Origin: Haemophilus sp. C1
GTDB lineage: Bacteria > Pseudomonadota > Gammaproteobacteria > Enterobacterales > Pasteurellaceae
Direction of reading: 5' to 3'
Assembly: GCF_001276515.1 (NCBI RefSeq)
Contig: NZ_LDVZ01000002.1
Span: 1-64,000 of the forward strand
DNA: 64,000 nt
Position 1 is the stretch's first letter. Every line of letters begins with the position of its first letter. This document shows positions 28,575 through 39,746 of this stretch, piece after piece. Under the pieces are notes generated by a model. That model did not search any database. It saw nothing but the letters and a program-made list of their open reading frames with translations, and was not told the DNA's origin. The translations under genes and the position numbers were made by a program.

Positions 28575-30374
28575 GTGCAAACAGTTAATGTCGATATTGC
28601 GATTGTTGGTGCTGGTGGCGGCGGTTTACGTGCAGCAATTGCAGCAGCAGAAGCAAATCCTAACTTAAAAATTGCATTAGTTTCAAAAGTGTACCCTATG
28701 CGTAGCCATACTGTGGCAGCAGAAGGTGGAGCAGCGGCAGTTATCAAAGAGGAAGATTCTTACGATAAACACTTCCAAGATACCGTTGCAGGTGGTGACT
28801 GGCTTTGCGAACAGGATGTTGTGGAATATTTCGTACAACATTCACCAGTGGAAATGACTCAATTAGAGCGTTGGGGATGTCCTTGGAGCCGTAAAGCTGA
28901 TGGCGATGTAAACGTACGTCGTTTTGGTGGAATGAAAATTGAGCGTACTTGGTTCGCTGCTGATAAAACAGGGTTCCACTTATTACACACGCTTTTCCAA
29001 ACTTCTATTCAATATCCACAAATCCAACGTTTTGATGAACACTTCGTATTAGATATTCTTGTTGATGATGGCCATGCTCGTGGTATGGTTGCAATGAATA
29101 TGATGGAAGGTTCGCTAGTTCAAATTAATGCTAATGCGGTTGTGATTGCAACTGGTGGTGGTTGTCGTGCATTTAAATTTAATACCAATGGCGGTATTGT
29201 AACAGGTGACGGCTTATCTATGGCGTATCGTCATGGTGTACCACTTCGTGATATGGAGTTTGTTCAATATCATCCAACAGGTTTACCGAATACCGGCATC
29301 TTAATGACTGAAGGTTGTCGTGGTGAAGGTGGTATCTTGGTTAATAAAGATGGCTACCGTTATCTTCAAGATTACGGTCTAGGACCAGAAACACCAATTG
29401 GCAAACCACAAAATAAATATATGGAACTTGGTCCTCGTGATAAAGTTTCTCAAGCATTCTGGCAAGAATGGAAAAAAGGCAATACCTTAAAAACAGCAAA
29501 AGGCGTAGATGTTGTGCATTTAGATTTACGTCATCTTGGCGAAAAATATTTACACGAGCGTCTGCCATTCATTTGTGAATTAGCAAGTGCTTATGAAGGT
29601 GTTAATCCAGTGAATGAACCAATTCCAGTTCGTCCTGTCGTTCATTATACAATGGGTGGTATTGAAGTCGATTTCAATAGCGAAACTCGTATCAAAGGTT
29701 TATTTGCTGTAGGGGAATGTGCATCTTCAGGTTTACATGGTGCAAACCGTTTAGGATCTAACTCTTTAGCTGAACTTGTTGTGTTAGGTCGCGTTGCTGG
29801 GGAATATGCAGCACAACGTGCCGTTGAAGCTCAATCGGTAAATCAAAGTGCGGTTGATGCTCAAGCAAAAGATGTTGTTGCTCGCTTAGAAGCCCTTCAT
29901 AAACAAGAAGGTAATGAATCTTGGTCTGAAATTCGTGATGAAATGGGTTCTGTAATGGAAGAAGGTTGTGGTATTTACCGTGATCAAGCAAGCATGCAAA
30001 AAGCAGTAGATAAAATTGCAGAATTAAAAGAACGTTACAAACGTATTCGCGTAGCAGATAACTCAAGCGTGTTCAATACAGATGTACTTTATACAGTTGA
30101 GTTAGGCTACATCCTAGATGTTGCACAATCTATTGCTAATTCAGCGATTGAACGTAAAGAATCTCGCGGTGCTCACCAACGCTTAGATTACACTGAGCGT
30201 GATGATGTAAATTATTTAAAACACACACTTGCTTTCTACAATGAGAATGGTGCACCGCGCATCGAATACAGTCCGGTGAAAATTACTAAATCTCAACCTG
30301 CAAAACGTGTTTACGGTGCGGAAGCAGAAGCTCAAGAAGCTGCTGCGAAAGCTAAGGAGCAAGCAAATGGCTAA
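28575..30374 (+). CDS. frdA: FrdA fumarate reductase flavoprotein subunit
   Basis: Catalytic subunit reducing fumarate to succinate in anaerobic respiration. The 599-residue protein has the FAD-binding [10 protein letters not shown] at 12-21, H45 for covalent FAD attachment in [10 protein letters not shown], and the substrate and active-site segments [11 protein letters not shown] and [12 protein letters not shown]. The start is GTG 28575, five bases after GGAGG; this gives the usual N-terminus ([14 protein letters not shown]). It overlaps frdB by 8 bases. Confidence 0.98.
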   Translation: MQTVNVDIAIVGAGGGGLRAAIAAAEANPNLKIALVSKVYPMRSHTVAAEGGAAAVIKEEDSYDKHFQDTVAGGDWLCEQDVVEYFVQHSPVEMTQLERWGCPWSRKADGDVNVRRFGGMKIERTWFAADKTGFHLLHTLFQTSIQYPQIQRFDEHFVLDILVDDGHARGMVAMNMMEGSLVQINANAVVIATGGGCRAFKFNTNGGIVTGDGLSMAYRHGVPLRDMEFVQYHPTGLPNTGILMTEGCRGEGGILVNKDGYRYLQDYGLGPETPIGKPQNKYMELGPRDKVSQAFWQEWKKGNTLKTAKGVDVVHLDLRHLGEKYLHERLPFICELASAYEGVNPVNEPIPVRPVVHYTMGGIEVDFNSETRIKGLFAVGECASSGLHGANRLGSNSLAELVVLGRVAGEYAAQRAVEAQSVNQSAVDAQAKDVVARLEALHKQEGNESWSEIRDEMGSVMEEGCGIYRDQASMQKAVDKIAELKERYKRIRVADNSSVFNTDVLYTVELGYILDVAQSIANSAIERKESRGAHQRLDYTERDDVNYLKHTLAFYNENGAPRIEYSPVKITKSQPAKRVYGAEAEAQEAAAKAKEQANG

Positions 30375-31137
30375 TTCACCAGTAATGAATGTTGAAGTAT
30401 TACGCTACAATCCTGAAATCGATCAAGAGCCGCATCTAAGTACCTATCAAGTACCTTATGATAATCAAACTTCATTGCTTGATGCGTTAGGTTATATTAA
30501 GGATAAACTTGAACCCTCTCTTTCTTATCGTTGGTCTTGCCGTATGGCGATTTGTGGTTCTTGCGGGATGATGGTAAATAACAAACCAAAATTGGCTTGT
30601 AAAACTTTCTTACGTGATTACAGCGGCCATATGCGTATTGAGCCGTTAGCAAACTTCCCAATTGAACGCGACTTAGTGGTTGATTTAAGCCACTTTATCG
30701 AAAGTTTAGAGGCAATTAAACCTTATATTATTGGTAACGAAGCACCAGCATTAGATGGTAAACCACATCCATCGAAAGAATTGCAAGTAAGTCGTACTAA
30801 ACAAACACCAGCACAGCTTGAGAAATATCGTCAATTCTCAATGTGTATCAACTGTGGTTTATGCTATGCCGCTTGCCCTCAATTTGGTTTAAATCCTGAA
30901 TTCTTAGGCCCTGCAGCGATTACAATGGCACACCGTTACAACCTTGATAACCGTGACCATGGTAAAGCAAAACGTATGTCATTATTAAATGGTAAAAATG
31001 GGGTTTGGAGTTGTACTTTCGTTGGCTATTGCTCAGAAGTTTGTCCAAAACATGTAGATCCTGCTTCTGCAATTAACCAAGGAAAAGTGGAAAGTGCCAA
31101 AGATTATGTTATCTCTATGCTAAAACCAAAAAGCTAA
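30367..31137 (+). CDS. frdB: FrdB fumarate reductase iron-sulfur subunit
   Basis: Carries electrons from menaquinol to FrdA. The 256-residue protein has the 2Fe-2S ligands in [12 protein letters not shown] and a later C, the 4Fe-4S motif [12 protein letters not shown], and the 3Fe-4S motif [13 protein letters not shown] start at ATG 30367 ([11 protein letters not shown]), inside the end of frdA, because upstream codons read through frdA in another frame. AAGGAG precedes it. Confidence 0.98.
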   Translation: MANSPVMNVEVLRYNPEIDQEPHLSTYQVPYDNQTSLLDALGYIKDKLEPSLSYRWSCRMAICGSCGMMVNNKPKLACKTFLRDYSGHMRIEPLANFPIERDLVVDLSHFIESLEAIKPYIIGNEAPALDGKPHPSKELQVSRTKQTPAQLEKYRQFSMCINCGLCYAACPQFGLNPEFLGPAAITMAHRYNLDNRDHGKAKRMSLLNGKNGVWSCTFVGYCSEVCPKHVDPASAINQGKVESAKDYVISMLKPKS

Positions 31138-31147
31138 GGGGGAAGGA

Positions 31148-31558
31148 ATGTCAGTAACAGTGAGTAAACGTAAAAAATATGTTCGTCCAATGACAGCGAC
31201 TTGGTGGCAAAAATTGGACTTCTATAAAGCTTATATGCTACGTGAAGCGACTTCAATCTTTGCTGTATGGTTTTGTATTGTGTTGCTTTATGGTGTTCTT
31301 TGCCTAGCAAGTAATCCAATACCAGGCTTAGGCATCTTGAGCTTTATTGAGTTTTTAAGAAACCCAATTGTGGTGTTCTTAAATATTATTACGCTTATCG
31401 CAACGCTTTATCATACGGTGACATATTTCTTAATGACACCGAAAGTGATGAATATCATTGTGAAAAATGAACGCTTACCACACAGCGTTGTAAGAAATGC
31501 ACTTTGGGCGGTAACCGCATTAGTTAGCGTGATTGCGTTAGTTTTAGTTTATATCTAA
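31148..31558 (+). CDS. frdC: FrdC fumarate reductase membrane anchor
   Basis: One of two membrane anchors that bind menaquinone and hold FrdAB to the inner membrane. The 136-residue protein has three hydrophobic segments and the family's N-terminal KYVRPMTATWW and E-A-T-S region. It starts after GGGGGAAGGA, 10 bp past frdB. Confidence 0.96.
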   Translation: MSVTVSKRKKYVRPMTATWWQKLDFYKAYMLREATSIFAVWFCIVLLYGVLCLASNPIPGLGILSFIEFLRNPIVVFLNIITLIATLYHTVTYFLMTPKVMNIIVKNERLPHSVVRNALWAVTALVSVIALVLVYI

Positions 31559-31570
31559 GGGAGATAAAAA

Positions 31571-31915
31571 ATGGTTGATCAAAATCCAAAACGCTCCGGC
31601 GAACCGCCAGTATGGTTAATGTTCGGTGCAGGCGGCACAGTGAGTGCAATTTTCTTCCCTGTCGTTATTTTAATTATCGGTTTGTTATTACCATTTGGTT
31701 TAGTCGATGCGCATAATTTAATTACTTTTGCTTATTCTTGGATTGGTAAATTAGTTATTTTAGTGCTTACTATTTTTCCAATGTGGTGCGGTTTACACCG
31801 TATTCACCACGGTATGCACGATCTTAAAGTGCATGTGCCAGCTGGTGGATTTATTTTTTATGGTTTAGCCACAATTTATACTGTTTGGGTATTATTTGCG
31901 GTAATAAATCTGTAA
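31571..31915 (+). CDS. frdD: FrdD fumarate reductase membrane anchor
   Basis: Second anchor subunit, 114 residues with three hydrophobic segments and the conserved [15 protein letters not shown] opening and [10 protein letters not shown]. It lies 12 bp after frdC and ends the operon at a strong terminator. Confidence 0.96.
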   Translation: MVDQNPKRSGEPPVWLMFGAGGTVSAIFFPVVILIIGLLLPFGLVDAHNLITFAYSWIGKLVILVLTIFPMWCGLHRIHHGMHDLKVHVPAGGFIFYGLATIYTVWVLFAVINL

Positions 31916-31931
31916 TAAAAATGCTATAAAT

Positions 31932-31960
31932 AAAAAAACGAGTCTAAGACTCGTTTTTTT
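31932..31960 (+). terminator. Intrinsic terminator after frdD
   Basis: CGAGTC (31939-31944) pairs with GACTCG (31948-31953), extended by seven A-T pairs, with a run of seven T. It also serves the converging mtgA side. Confidence 0.9.
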
Positions 31961-32020
31961 ATTTTATGTATTAAGTAAATATTTTTCAGTTTTTTTACTT
32001 TAGAAATTTGATTGGATTTT

Positions 32021-32770
32021 TTATAAATGGCTTAAGTATTCTGTACCTAAATTTCCCATTTGTCTCAAAATCCAAGCTTGTTTTTTACGAACTAATAAGC
32101 TTGGCTTATTTACTTTATAAATGATTGGATTGGGTAACACAGCAGCTAAAAGTGCGGCTTCATTTTGAGATAAATTTTTAGCTGATTTTTTAAAGTAATA
32201 GCGACTTGCCGCTTCCACACCAAAAATACCGTTCCCAAATTCTGCAATATTTAAATACACTTCTAAAATACGTTTTTTTGACCAAGTAAGCTCGAGCAAC
32301 ATAGTTGCTGGAACTTCCAAACCTTTTCGTAGCCAATTTTGTCCGTGCCAAAGCATTAAGTTTTTAGCGGTTTGCTGGGAAATGGTTGATGCTCCTCGAA
32401 TTCCTTTTTTAGATTTTTCGTTATACTGAATTGCTCGTTGGATAGCCTCAAAATCAAAGCCTAAATGTTCAGGAAAACGCTGATCTTCTGATGAAATCAC
32501 AGCTAATTGAATGTTTGGAGAGATATTTTCTAGGCTGACCCAGTTATATTGGATTTGATATCGAAAATCGCCCTGTAAAAGATTAGCGATTTTTTGTTGT
32601 ACCATATAAGCGGAAAATGGAATAGGTACAAAGCGAAAAATCAGCAACAAAGCAAAAACGGCGAAAAAAAAGCGAAAGACAACTCGCTGCCAGTTTTTTT
32701 TCCACCATTTAGGACTAAATAAGTGAGAAAGTGCGGTAAAAATTCGCTTAGTTTTTTTCAATGAGAGCAA
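32021..32770 (-). CDS. mtgA: MtgA monofunctional peptidoglycan glycosyltransferase
   Basis: GT51 enzyme polymerising lipid II into glycan chains at the periplasmic face. The 249-residue protein has an N-terminal membrane anchor (about 27-48), the catalytic glutamate in [14 protein letters not shown], and [14 protein letters not shown]. No transpeptidase domain is present, as expected. Its start lies 23 bases inside the end of trpR on the minus strand, so the two are coupled. Confidence 0.95.
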   Translation of the reverse strand: MLSLKKTKRIFTALSHLFSPKWWKKNWQRVVFRFFFAVFALLLIFRFVPIPFSAYMVQQKIANLLQGDFRYQIQYNWVSLENISPNIQLAVISSEDQRFPEHLGFDFEAIQRAIQYNEKSKKGIRGASTISQQTAKNLMLWHGQNWLRKGLEVPATMLLELTWSKKRILEVYLNIAEFGNGIFGVEAASRYYFKKSAKNLSQNEAALLAAVLPNPIIYKVNKPSLLVRKKQAWILRQMGNLGTEYLSHL

Positions 32771-33053
32771 GATGTTGTTTCATCCATTGCATAAAATCAG
32801 GATCCATCGTTTTAATCATATTGGAACCTCGAGTGATTGTGGCGGCACTTGTATTCAGATTTTGTTGAATTTCACGCTGAGGCATATTTTTATCAATCAG
32901 CTGAGAGACAATCTGTAAGCGTAATCCTACTGCATCCCGTTCGTCTGCAGTTAATAATAAGGTTAGAAATTCCTGCGCTTTGTTTTCTTCAAAGGCGATT
33001 TTTAGCATTTGAAGAAAGGCATTCCATTGTTCTAAATTGCGGCTGATATACAT
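32748..33053 (-). CDS. trpR: TrpR tryptophan repressor
   Basis: Tryptophan-dependent repressor of 101 residues with the helix-turn-helix [25 protein letters not shown] and [13 protein letters not shown] before it. The start at 33053 (MYISRN) follows GGGAGCG on the minus strand. It lies between slt and mtgA. No trp biosynthetic genes are in the window. Confidence 0.95.
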   Translation of the reverse strand: MYISRNLEQWNAFLQMLKIAFEENKAQEFLTLLLTADERDAVGLRLQIVSQLIDKNMPQREIQQNLNTSAATITRGSNMIKTMDPDFMQWMKQHLALIEKN

Positions 33054-33090
33054 AATTACGCTCCCATTCCACACTATTAAACTAGTGCGT

Positions 33091-34872
33091 TTAGTATAGC
33101 TGATTCAATTCTTCTTGGCTAAAGATTTGTGGGTTTTCTTTATTTTGTAAAATTTGATAGTAAAAGTCATAAGTGACTACATTTTGCACATAACCACGAG
33201 TTTCGTAAAAAGGAATGGAGGCAACAAATTCGTCTAATGCTAATTTTCCATTAGCGCGACTTAACCATTTTTCTATTCGATTTGCCCCTGCATTGTAAGC
33301 TGCTGCAATCAATATTCGATTATTAGGATATTTTCCATTGAGTTCATTTAGATGTGCGGTACCTAGCAAAATATTATTCAATGGTTTGAATAAATCTTGT
33401 TCGCCTTGATAAGGCAGCTGATTATTCTCTGCGGTCAATTTTGCCGTGCTTGGCAGAAGTTGCATTAAGCCCCGCGCATTTGCAGAAGATTGTGCCATTG
33501 GATTCCAAGCACTTTCTTGACGAGCGATTGCCATTGCAAAAGTTTTGCTGATATTCAAATTTTGCAATGCCGCATTGAAGTATTCTGAATAAGCATTTGG
33601 CAAACGAAGAGACAGGTAATCCCAGGCTTTTGCAACAATAGAAGCATCAACAGCTAATTCAAACCATTGTTGGTTTTCAGCATATTCTGCAAGTTTTAGC
33701 TGAGTTGTGAAATCAGCATTATCAAGTAAAATTCGCCAGCGTTGTTTTGCTAAACCATTTCGTCCAAGTTCTCTAAGCTCTCGAATCATGGCGAAAACTT
33801 GCTCGAAAGGAAGTTGTTCTGCCACAGTAAAATTTGGTGCTACTGGAAAATCGATTTTATATGCTTGCTTTAATTGTGCCGCAGCTAACATTGGATAGAA
33901 TCCCCGCTCTTTTGAAAGCGCGGTCAGTCTTTCTGTATTTTTTGATATATCTTGTTTAGCTTCCCAATAACGCCATTCTTGCTTACTTTTTGATTCTGCA
34001 GAAAGCAAATTCAACCAAGAGGTTAATTCAGTTTTTTGCCAAATTGCCATGCGTAAACGGCGTTCAGTTAGATTGTCAGTTTTTAATTGTTGGATTTGTT
34101 CATCACGCCATTTTTGAAAATCAGCGTTTTCATTATCAAAAAAACGATTTAAAAAGGCTATTTTCCACTGTTTGATTTCATCTTCTGCGAGCTGCCAAGT
34201 ATTCGCCCATTTTTGATAAGATTCAAAATTTGGGTTATTCATTTGTTCAGGTAACGTTTTAAGATAACGAGGGAAAGCATCAATTAATACGGTTTTATCT
34301 AAAGTGTTAGGATCGTTTTTTCTTACAATTTCAGTAAGTTGTTTAGGATTTTCTAATTGATTTTGTTCTTTTTGATTCGTGTTATTTTCTTTGGCATTAT
34401 CCGACGTTGCTGATGTTTGCTGTTCGTTTAAAGTGGATAGCTTTTGTAATAAGGCTTGAAACGCTGGCGTCACAAAAGGGTAATTTTGTTGCACTAACGC
34501 ATTGAGTTCATTTATTGCTTGTTGTTTGCCTTGAATGTCATCATTTTTTAAAAAGGCGATTTTGCTTTCCCAAAAGCGTGCTAGTAAATCGTATTGCAAA
34601 GGATAACCTTGCAATGAGTCTATTAAGTTTTTTGTGATATTTTGAGTTGCTTCAGAAAATTGCTGGTTTTTTACCGCACTTTTTAGCAAACCTTCAACCT
34701 GCAAAAAGGTTTCACGTTGTTTTAAACGTTTTAAATAGTCTTGATGCTGTGCTGTCGCCCAGTTTTGCTTTTCTTGCTCAAGATTAATGGAACTACTTGC
34801 CGTGTTAGATGATTCGGCAAAAACAGAAAGTGCGGTCAAAATACAGAGAGAAATTAAGGCGACTTTTTTCAT
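33091..34872 (-). CDS. slt: Slt soluble lytic murein transglycosylase
   Basis: Periplasmic exo-lytic transglycosylase that releases 1,6-anhydromuropeptides. The 593-residue protein has a signal peptide (cut about residue 19, VFA|E), a long helical superhelix domain (about 30-430), and a C-terminal SLT domain with the catalytic glutamate in IARQESAWNPMA followed by SSANARGLMQLLP. Upstream of trpR by 37 bp. It could supply the substrate imported by AmpG (13253-14530). Confidence 0.95.
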   Translation of the reverse strand: MKKVALISLCILTALSVFAESSNTASSSINLEQEKQNWATAQHQDYLKRLKQRETFLQVEGLLKSAVKNQQFSEATQNITKNLIDSLQGYPLQYDLLARFWESKIAFLKNDDIQGKQQAINELNALVQQNYPFVTPAFQALLQKLSTLNEQQTSATSDNAKENNTNQKEQNQLENPKQLTEIVRKNDPNTLDKTVLIDAFPRYLKTLPEQMNNPNFESYQKWANTWQLAEDEIKQWKIAFLNRFFDNENADFQKWRDEQIQQLKTDNLTERRLRMAIWQKTELTSWLNLLSAESKSKQEWRYWEAKQDISKNTERLTALSKERGFYPMLAAAQLKQAYKIDFPVAPNFTVAEQLPFEQVFAMIRELRELGRNGLAKQRWRILLDNADFTTQLKLAEYAENQQWFELAVDASIVAKAWDYLSLRLPNAYSEYFNAALQNLNISKTFAMAIARQESAWNPMAQSSANARGLMQLLPSTAKLTAENNQLPYQGEQDLFKPLNNILLGTAHLNELNGKYPNNRILIAAAYNAGANRIEKWLSRANGKLALDEFVASIPFYETRGYVQNVVTYDFYYQILQNKENPQIFSQEELNQLY

Positions 34873-34887
34873 ATTACGTTATTTAAA

Positions 34888-35184
34888 TTAAAAGACTTTT
34901 CTAAACGGCTTTACAATAACATCCGCATATACACCAGCTTTGACATAAGGATCTTGCGCAGCCCAGTCTTTTGCCGCTTGTAGATTTTCAAATTGAGCAA
35001 TGACGGTTGAGCCAGTAAAACCAGCCTCTCCAGGGTTTTCATCGTCAATAGCAGGATTGGGACCTGCCGTAAGTAAACGGTTTTCTGCTTGAAGCTGTTT
35101 TAAACGAGCTAAGTGCTGCTCGCGTACTGCAAGACGTTTTTCTAACGTATTGGGAATATCTTGGGCAAAAATAACATAGTACAT
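34888..35184 (-). CDS. yciI: YciI family protein
   Basis: A 98-residue YCII-domain protein (dimeric alpha+beta barrel). The conserved histidine (REQHLARL) and [19 protein letters not shown] are visible. Biochemical role is not established. It is between yciA and slt in a minus-strand run, 15 bp after slt's start boundary. Confidence 0.92.
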   Translation of the reverse strand: MYYVIFAQDIPNTLEKRLAVREQHLARLKQLQAENRLLTAGPNPAIDDENPGEAGFTGSTVIAQFENLQAAKDWAAQDPYVKAGVYADVIVKPFRKVF

Positions 35185-35200
35185 AATGATTTCCTTTTAT

Positions 35201-35677
35201 TTACAAGGGTTGTTCTGCTTCTAGTTCTGAAATTAAGGCTAATGCTTTGTCTAACTCTTGGTTGTTTTCACGGGGAATCATGCGAGAGCGACCATTATTA
35301 TCAACTGCAACAAAAGTAAATACCGCATCGGTTACACAATAACGTTCGCCAATTGGCTCACTCGCCACTTTTTTCACCCATACTTCCACTTTAATTTTAA
35401 TGGAAGAACGCCCAACTTTGAGGCATTGTCCGTAGCAACAAACTACATCGCCCACAGAGATTGGTTTAATGAAATTCATGCTTTCAACGGCAACAGTAAC
35501 CACGCGTCCGTGTGCTATTTCTTTTGCTAAAATCGCACCGCCCATATCCATTTGAGACATAATCCAGCCACCAAAAATATCTCCATTGGCATTGGTGTCA
35601 GAAGGCATCGCCAAAGTTCGTAGTAAAAGAACACCTTTTGATTGGCGACCATTTTTATCAATAAAATTGGCAGACAT
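35201..35677 (-). CDS. yciA: YciA acyl-CoA thioesterase
   Basis: Hot-dog-fold thioesterase of 158 residues hydrolysing a broad range of acyl-CoAs. The catalytic aspartate D44 is in SQMDMGGAILA, with NANGDIFGGWIM before it. The C-terminus reads LISELEAEQPL, which by memory is a few residues longer than the H. influenzae Rd protein (LISEQPL). Its start overlaps the yciB stop by one base. Confidence 0.95.
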   Translation of the reverse strand: MSANFIDKNGRQSKGVLLLRTLAMPSDTNANGDIFGGWIMSQMDMGGAILAKEIAHGRVVTVAVESMNFIKPISVGDVVCCYGQCLKVGRSSIKIKVEVWVKKVASEPIGERYCVTDAVFTFVAVDNNGRSRMIPRENNQELDKALALISELEAEQPL

Positions 35678-36234
35678 TATTTCTCTCCATCTTTTAAATT
35701 TGAGCCATCTTTGGGCAAATAACGATAAATATAAACTCCCGAAATAATGGTTGCAATCAGCGTCATACCAATAATCCCGAAAGATTTGAAATCAACCCAA
35801 GCTTCTTCCGACATATTATGGCTGATATAAATATTCACCAACATACAAATAATAAAAAATACAGCCCAGCCAAGGTTAAGTGTATTCCAAGCTTTTTCTG
35901 GCAGTTGTAATTCTTTACCAAGTAATTTTTTGATTAATGGGGTTTTAAATTGAAATTGTGCGATGAGCAAAACAATGGCAAACAAGGCATTGATAATTGT
36001 CACTTTCCATTGCAAATAGCGGATTTCATTAAAGTAGGCAGTTAAAAGTCCAAAAAAAACGACCGCACTTGCCATGATTTTTTGTTGTTTTTCAACGGTT
36101 CCGTATTTCCATTTTAAAATCACGATCTGCAAAATTGTTGCAACCACTAATACGATGGCTGCTTCACGTACACCACCGAGTTTGTAAGTGACAAAAAATA
36201 AAATTAAAGGGATAAAGTCAAGGAGTTGTTTCAT
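35677..36234 (-). CDS. yciB: YciB/IspZ inner-membrane septation protein
   Basis: A 185-residue membrane protein with five or six hydrophobic segments, family opening [18 protein letters not shown] and W-x(5)-WAVFF region near residue 120. In E. coli it affects cell envelope and division. It is between yciC (5 bp away) and yciA (1-base overlap), forming a yciC-yciB-yciA-yciI run. Confidence 0.93.
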   Translation of the reverse strand: MKQLLDFIPLILFFVTYKLGGVREAAIVLVVATILQIVILKWKYGTVEKQQKIMASAVVFFGLLTAYFNEIRYLQWKVTIINALFAIVLLIAQFQFKTPLIKKLLGKELQLPEKAWNTLNLGWAVFFIICMLVNIYISHNMSEEAWVDFKSFGIIGMTLIATIISGVYIYRYLPKDGSNLKDGEK

Positions 36235-36239
36235 ATTGA

Positions 36240-36974
36240 TTAGTCCTTCATAAATAAGCTGTAGAAACGATAAGTCACTACTAGCATAAAAATATTAAGT
36301 AATGCGGTAAAAATACCTATCACCATATCAAACACAGCATTATTGGAAAATGCGCTTAATTGGAAAATGAGAACTGGCACTAGAAAATAAACCAGTAGGG
36401 TGTAAATAAACAATACGCCTTTTCTAGCGTTTCCTCGCATCCAAATTTTTCGGATAGTTTGCGAAAGTGTATCCTGGGTCGAAAGATAATGTACTGCCGT
36501 TAAATTTAAACGGACAAAGAACCAAACGCCAACAATCATCGCGATAAGTGACATGATAGAGGGCGATTTTTTTGTGAGTAATGCAGCAAATGCTTCACCA
36601 AGACCAAGTAACATTGGTGCAACCATTAATAGATCCAACAGAATTACACCTGCAAAACGACGCAAGGTAAGTGAAAAGGTTTTCCCTAAAGTGCGGTAAT
36701 TTTGTAGGCTAATTTTGTGGATTGAGGTTAATCCCCAAGCAGCGATAAAACTCGTTAAAATCTGAGTAATAGCAACAGAAAAAACAAAACTCGTGATATT
36801 TGCATTTGCGAGATTTAATACATCACTTTTATTTTCATCATTAACTGGAAAACTCAAAAGTGCACTGGCACTTTGCACGATAAATAAAATTGCGACAAAT
36901 TGCAGCATGATTTTTTTCTGATTACGGAAGAAATTCCAACTATCTTGCAATACTTGTGTAAAGTTAATTCCCAT
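36240..36974 (-). CDS. yciC: YciC (UPF0259) membrane protein
   Basis: A 244-residue inner-membrane protein with six hydrophobic segments. The start at 36974 ([19 protein letters not shown]) follows AGAGATAAGT on the minus strand and gives the family's N-terminus. Its function is unknown. First gene of the yci run. Confidence 0.9.
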   Translation of the reverse strand: MGINFTQVLQDSWNFFRNQKKIMLQFVAILFIVQSASALLSFPVNDENKSDVLNLANANITSFVFSVAITQILTSFIAAWGLTSIHKISLQNYRTLGKTFSLTLRRFAGVILLDLLMVAPMLLGLGEAFAALLTKKSPSIMSLIAMIVGVWFFVRLNLTAVHYLSTQDTLSQTIRKIWMRGNARKGVLFIYTLLVYFLVPVLIFQLSAFSNNAVFDMVIGIFTALLNIFMLVVTYRFYSLFMKD

Positions 36975-37081
36975 ACTTATCTCTCTATAAAAATGGTGGC
37001 GCAATTATACAAGGTTTGCTGATTATTGCATAAATATCGTTAGTGAGGTTATGAATTCACGTTGAATTGAGTATATAAAAC

Positions 37082-37109
37082 AAAAGTGGGCAAGTATGCC
37101 CACTTTTTT
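37082..37109. terminator. Intrinsic terminator after mglC
   Basis: AAAAGTGGGCA (37082-37092) pairs perfectly with TGCCCACTTTT (37097-37107) with T/A runs on both sides. It separates mglC from the yci genes. Confidence 0.85.
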
Positions 37110-37134
37110 GTTACCCTTAGGGAGGTTATTCGTA

Positions 37135-38145
37135 TTATTTTTTCTTCGCGTATTTTAATGAGTCAATGGCTACCGCTAGAATAATAATGCTACCTTTGAT
37201 GATATATTGCCAGTAAGGGTTTACACCGATATAAGTTAAACCGTAGTTGATAACAGTAAAGATGATAACACCTGTGATAACACCAATTACGGTACCTACA
37301 CCACCAGCGAAAGATACGCCACCTACCACGCAAGCTGCGATAGCGTCTAATTCATACATAAAACCTAAGTTGTTAGTTGCAGAACCGATACGACCCGCTT
37401 CGAGCATACCACCAAAGGCATAGAACATACCTGCAATCATATAGATTACAACCAAGTTACGTGCAACGTTTACACCAGATACTTTCGCTGCTTCTGGGTT
37501 CCCCCCAATAGCAAAGACGTTTTTACCGAAGCGTGTTTTGTTCCACATCACCCAAACTAAGAATGAGGCAATGGCTGCATAGATTGTGATGTAAGAGAGT
37601 TTAAAACTGCCGATTCGGAAGAATCCTTGAGCAAATGTTGAGAAATTTTCGCTAAAACCTGCGATTGGAGAACCACCCACAGCATCATAATAAAGTGAGT
37701 TAAAACCGTATACGATAATCATCGTACCCATTGTTGCAATGAATGGGGTAACGTTTAAATAAGCGATAACTAACCCATTAATCAAACCAATTAGCGCACC
37801 TACAGCACAAACTGCAAGAATGACGACAGGAATTGGAATTTCACCCATTTCAGGGAATACACGGTTCATATTTTCCATTGACTGCAACATGGTTGCAGAG
37901 ATAACCGCAGCCAAACCAACTTGGCGACCAGCAGATAAGTCTGTCCCTTGTGTAATCAATAAACCAGCAACTCCTAAAGCAATAATTAGGCGCACAGAAG
38001 ATTGGGTTAAGATGTTACTGAAGTTGATTAAATTTAAAAAGGTTGGATCTTGCGCAATAATAATGCCGAGCAAAATCAGCAACACAAAATAAATCGCATT
38101 TTGTTTTAATAAATCAAAGGATTTGTTTTTTTCTAAGGCACTCAT
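37135..38145 (-). CDS. mglC: MglC galactose/methyl-galactoside permease
   Basis: Membrane subunit of the MglBAC ABC importer. The 336-residue protein has 8-10 hydrophobic segments and the BPD_transp_2 region G-x-x-A-A-x-V-S-G (KVSGVNVARNL here). Last gene of mglBAC, 16 bp after mglA, and closed by the terminator at 37082-37109. Confidence 0.96.
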   Translation of the reverse strand: MSALEKNKSFDLLKQNAIYFVLLILLGIIIAQDPTFLNLINFSNILTQSSVRLIIALGVAGLLITQGTDLSAGRQVGLAAVISATMLQSMENMNRVFPEMGEIPIPVVILAVCAVGALIGLINGLVIAYLNVTPFIATMGTMIIVYGFNSLYYDAVGGSPIAGFSENFSTFAQGFFRIGSFKLSYITIYAAIASFLVWVMWNKTRFGKNVFAIGGNPEAAKVSGVNVARNLVVIYMIAGMFYAFGGMLEAGRIGSATNNLGFMYELDAIAACVVGGVSFAGGVGTVIGVITGVIIFTVINYGLTYIGVNPYWQYIIKGSIIILAVAIDSLKYAKKK

Positions 38146-38161
38146 AATTCATTCCTTATAT

Positions 38162-39682
38162 TTATAAATATTTCGCAGCGAGTTGCAAAATTTCTTCTTG
38201 TGAAGTTTTTGCTGTTTCTACAATACCCGCCAATTTACCATTACTCATCACTAAAATACGGTCAGTTACACCTAGTAATTCCGGCATTTCGGATGAAATC
38301 ATAATAATGCCTTTATCTTTTTTAGCGAGCTCTTGAATGAGTTGGTAAATTTCAAATTTTGCCCCGATGTCGATACCACGAGTCGGCTCATCTAGCATCA
38401 AAATTTCAGGTTGAGTTAAAAGCCAACGACCGATAATAACCTTTTGTTGGTTACCGCCAGAAAGAGAACCAATTGTTGTTCTGTGTGATGGAGTTTTAAC
38501 ATTCATTGAATCAATCACCCACTGGGTATCACTTTTCATTTTCTTCGTGCTAAGTAATTTCCATGGTGTGAGATAAGATTTCATATTTGAAATCAATGAG
38601 TTAAATTCAATGCTTAAATTAGAGTAAATCCCCGTTGAACGACGCTCTTCAGTGACCAATGCAAAGCCATTATTAATCGCTTCAAGTGCGGTATGATTTT
38701 TCACGGTTTTTCCGTGTAACTTGATAGTTCCTTCGGTTAATTCACGTACGCCAAAAATAGCTTCAACGATATCGGTACGTTTAGCCCCCACAAGCCCTGC
38801 AATACCGAGAATTTCACCTTTGCGTAATTCAAAAGATACGTCTTGAATGGATGGTTGATTTTTAGCAGTAAGATTTTCCACCTGTAAAATTACTTCTTTT
38901 GGTGTGTTTGTTTTTTCAGGGAAACGCTGTGTTAATTCACGACCTACCATCATTCCGACAATTTGTTCCATTGTGGATTCTTTCACGTTTACCGTGTTGA
39001 TCCATTTACCGTCGCGCAAAATAGTAATTTCATCACAGATTTTGAAGATTTCATCCATTTTGTGAGAAATATAAATAATGCCGCAACCGCGTTGTTTTAA
39101 TTTGTCGATAATTTTAAACAGATGCTCAACTTCTTTTTCAGAAAGGGAGGATGTTGGTTCGTCCATAATTACGATTTTAGCGTTGTATGAAAACGCCTTC
39201 GCAATTTCGATCATCTGCATTTGAGAAACTGAAAGTTTGGCGACTTTTTCTTTAGGATCTACATCAATATCCAATTCATCAAAAATCGCTTTAGTATCAC
39301 GGTACATTTTGGCGTGATCGACAAAAGGTCCTTTAAGTGGATAGCGTCCAAGCCACAAGTTATCCATTACGCTAGTTTGGCGCACGAGGTTGAGTTCTTG
39401 GTGCACCATTGAAATACCATTCTCAAGGGCTTCTTTAGATGTTTTAAAATTGACAGGTTTGCCTAAGAAAAGAATTTCACCTTCATCTTTGGCATAAATT
39501 CCGAACAGGCATTTTAGTAATGTAGATTTACCTGCACCATTTTCACCCATTAAAGCGTGAACAGAATGAGAACGAACCGTTAAGTTTGCGTTATCTAAGG
39601 CTTTGACACCCGGAAAGGACTTGCAGACATTGGTCATAGTGAGCAGCACTTGGCTGTCTTGACATTGAGTTTGAGCTGTCAT
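38162..39682 (-). CDS. mglA: MglA galactose/methyl-galactoside ABC ATPase
   Basis: Energises galactose import with two fused ABC domains, 506 residues. Domain 1 has Walker [10 protein letters not shown], signature [14 protein letters not shown] and MDEPTSSL. Domain 2 has a degenerate Walker A (GLVGAKRTD), as is normal for the sugar MglA/RbsA group, and LSGGNQQK with LDEPTRGID. The start is ATG 39682, with AGAGG six bases upstream. A hairpin separates it from mglB. Confidence 0.97.
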   Translation of the reverse strand: MTAQTQCQDSQVLLTMTNVCKSFPGVKALDNANLTVRSHSVHALMGENGAGKSTLLKCLFGIYAKDEGEILFLGKPVNFKTSKEALENGISMVHQELNLVRQTSVMDNLWLGRYPLKGPFVDHAKMYRDTKAIFDELDIDVDPKEKVAKLSVSQMQMIEIAKAFSYNAKIVIMDEPTSSLSEKEVEHLFKIIDKLKQRGCGIIYISHKMDEIFKICDEITILRDGKWINTVNVKESTMEQIVGMMVGRELTQRFPEKTNTPKEVILQVENLTAKNQPSIQDVSFELRKGEILGIAGLVGAKRTDIVEAIFGVRELTEGTIKLHGKTVKNHTALEAINNGFALVTEERRSTGIYSNLSIEFNSLISNMKSYLTPWKLLSTKKMKSDTQWVIDSMNVKTPSHRTTIGSLSGGNQQKVIIGRWLLTQPEILMLDEPTRGIDIGAKFEIYQLIQELAKKDKGIIMISSEMPELLGVTDRILVMSNGKLAGIVETAKTSQEEILQLAAKYL

Positions 39683-39698
39683 ATCCAACCTCTTTAAA

Positions 39699-39720
39699 AA
39701 GGGGAAGAAAACTTCCCCTT
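39699..39720 (-). terminator. Hairpin between mglB and mglA
   Basis: AAGGGGAAG (39699-39707) pairs perfectly with CTTCCCCTT (39712-39720). On the minus strand it follows the mglB stop by about 26 bases, ends in TTTTT and precedes the mglA ribosome binding site. It probably attenuates transcription or stabilises the mglB end of the message. Confidence 0.75.
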
Positions 39721-39746
39721 AGATTACAACAAAAATCGATGGAAAA

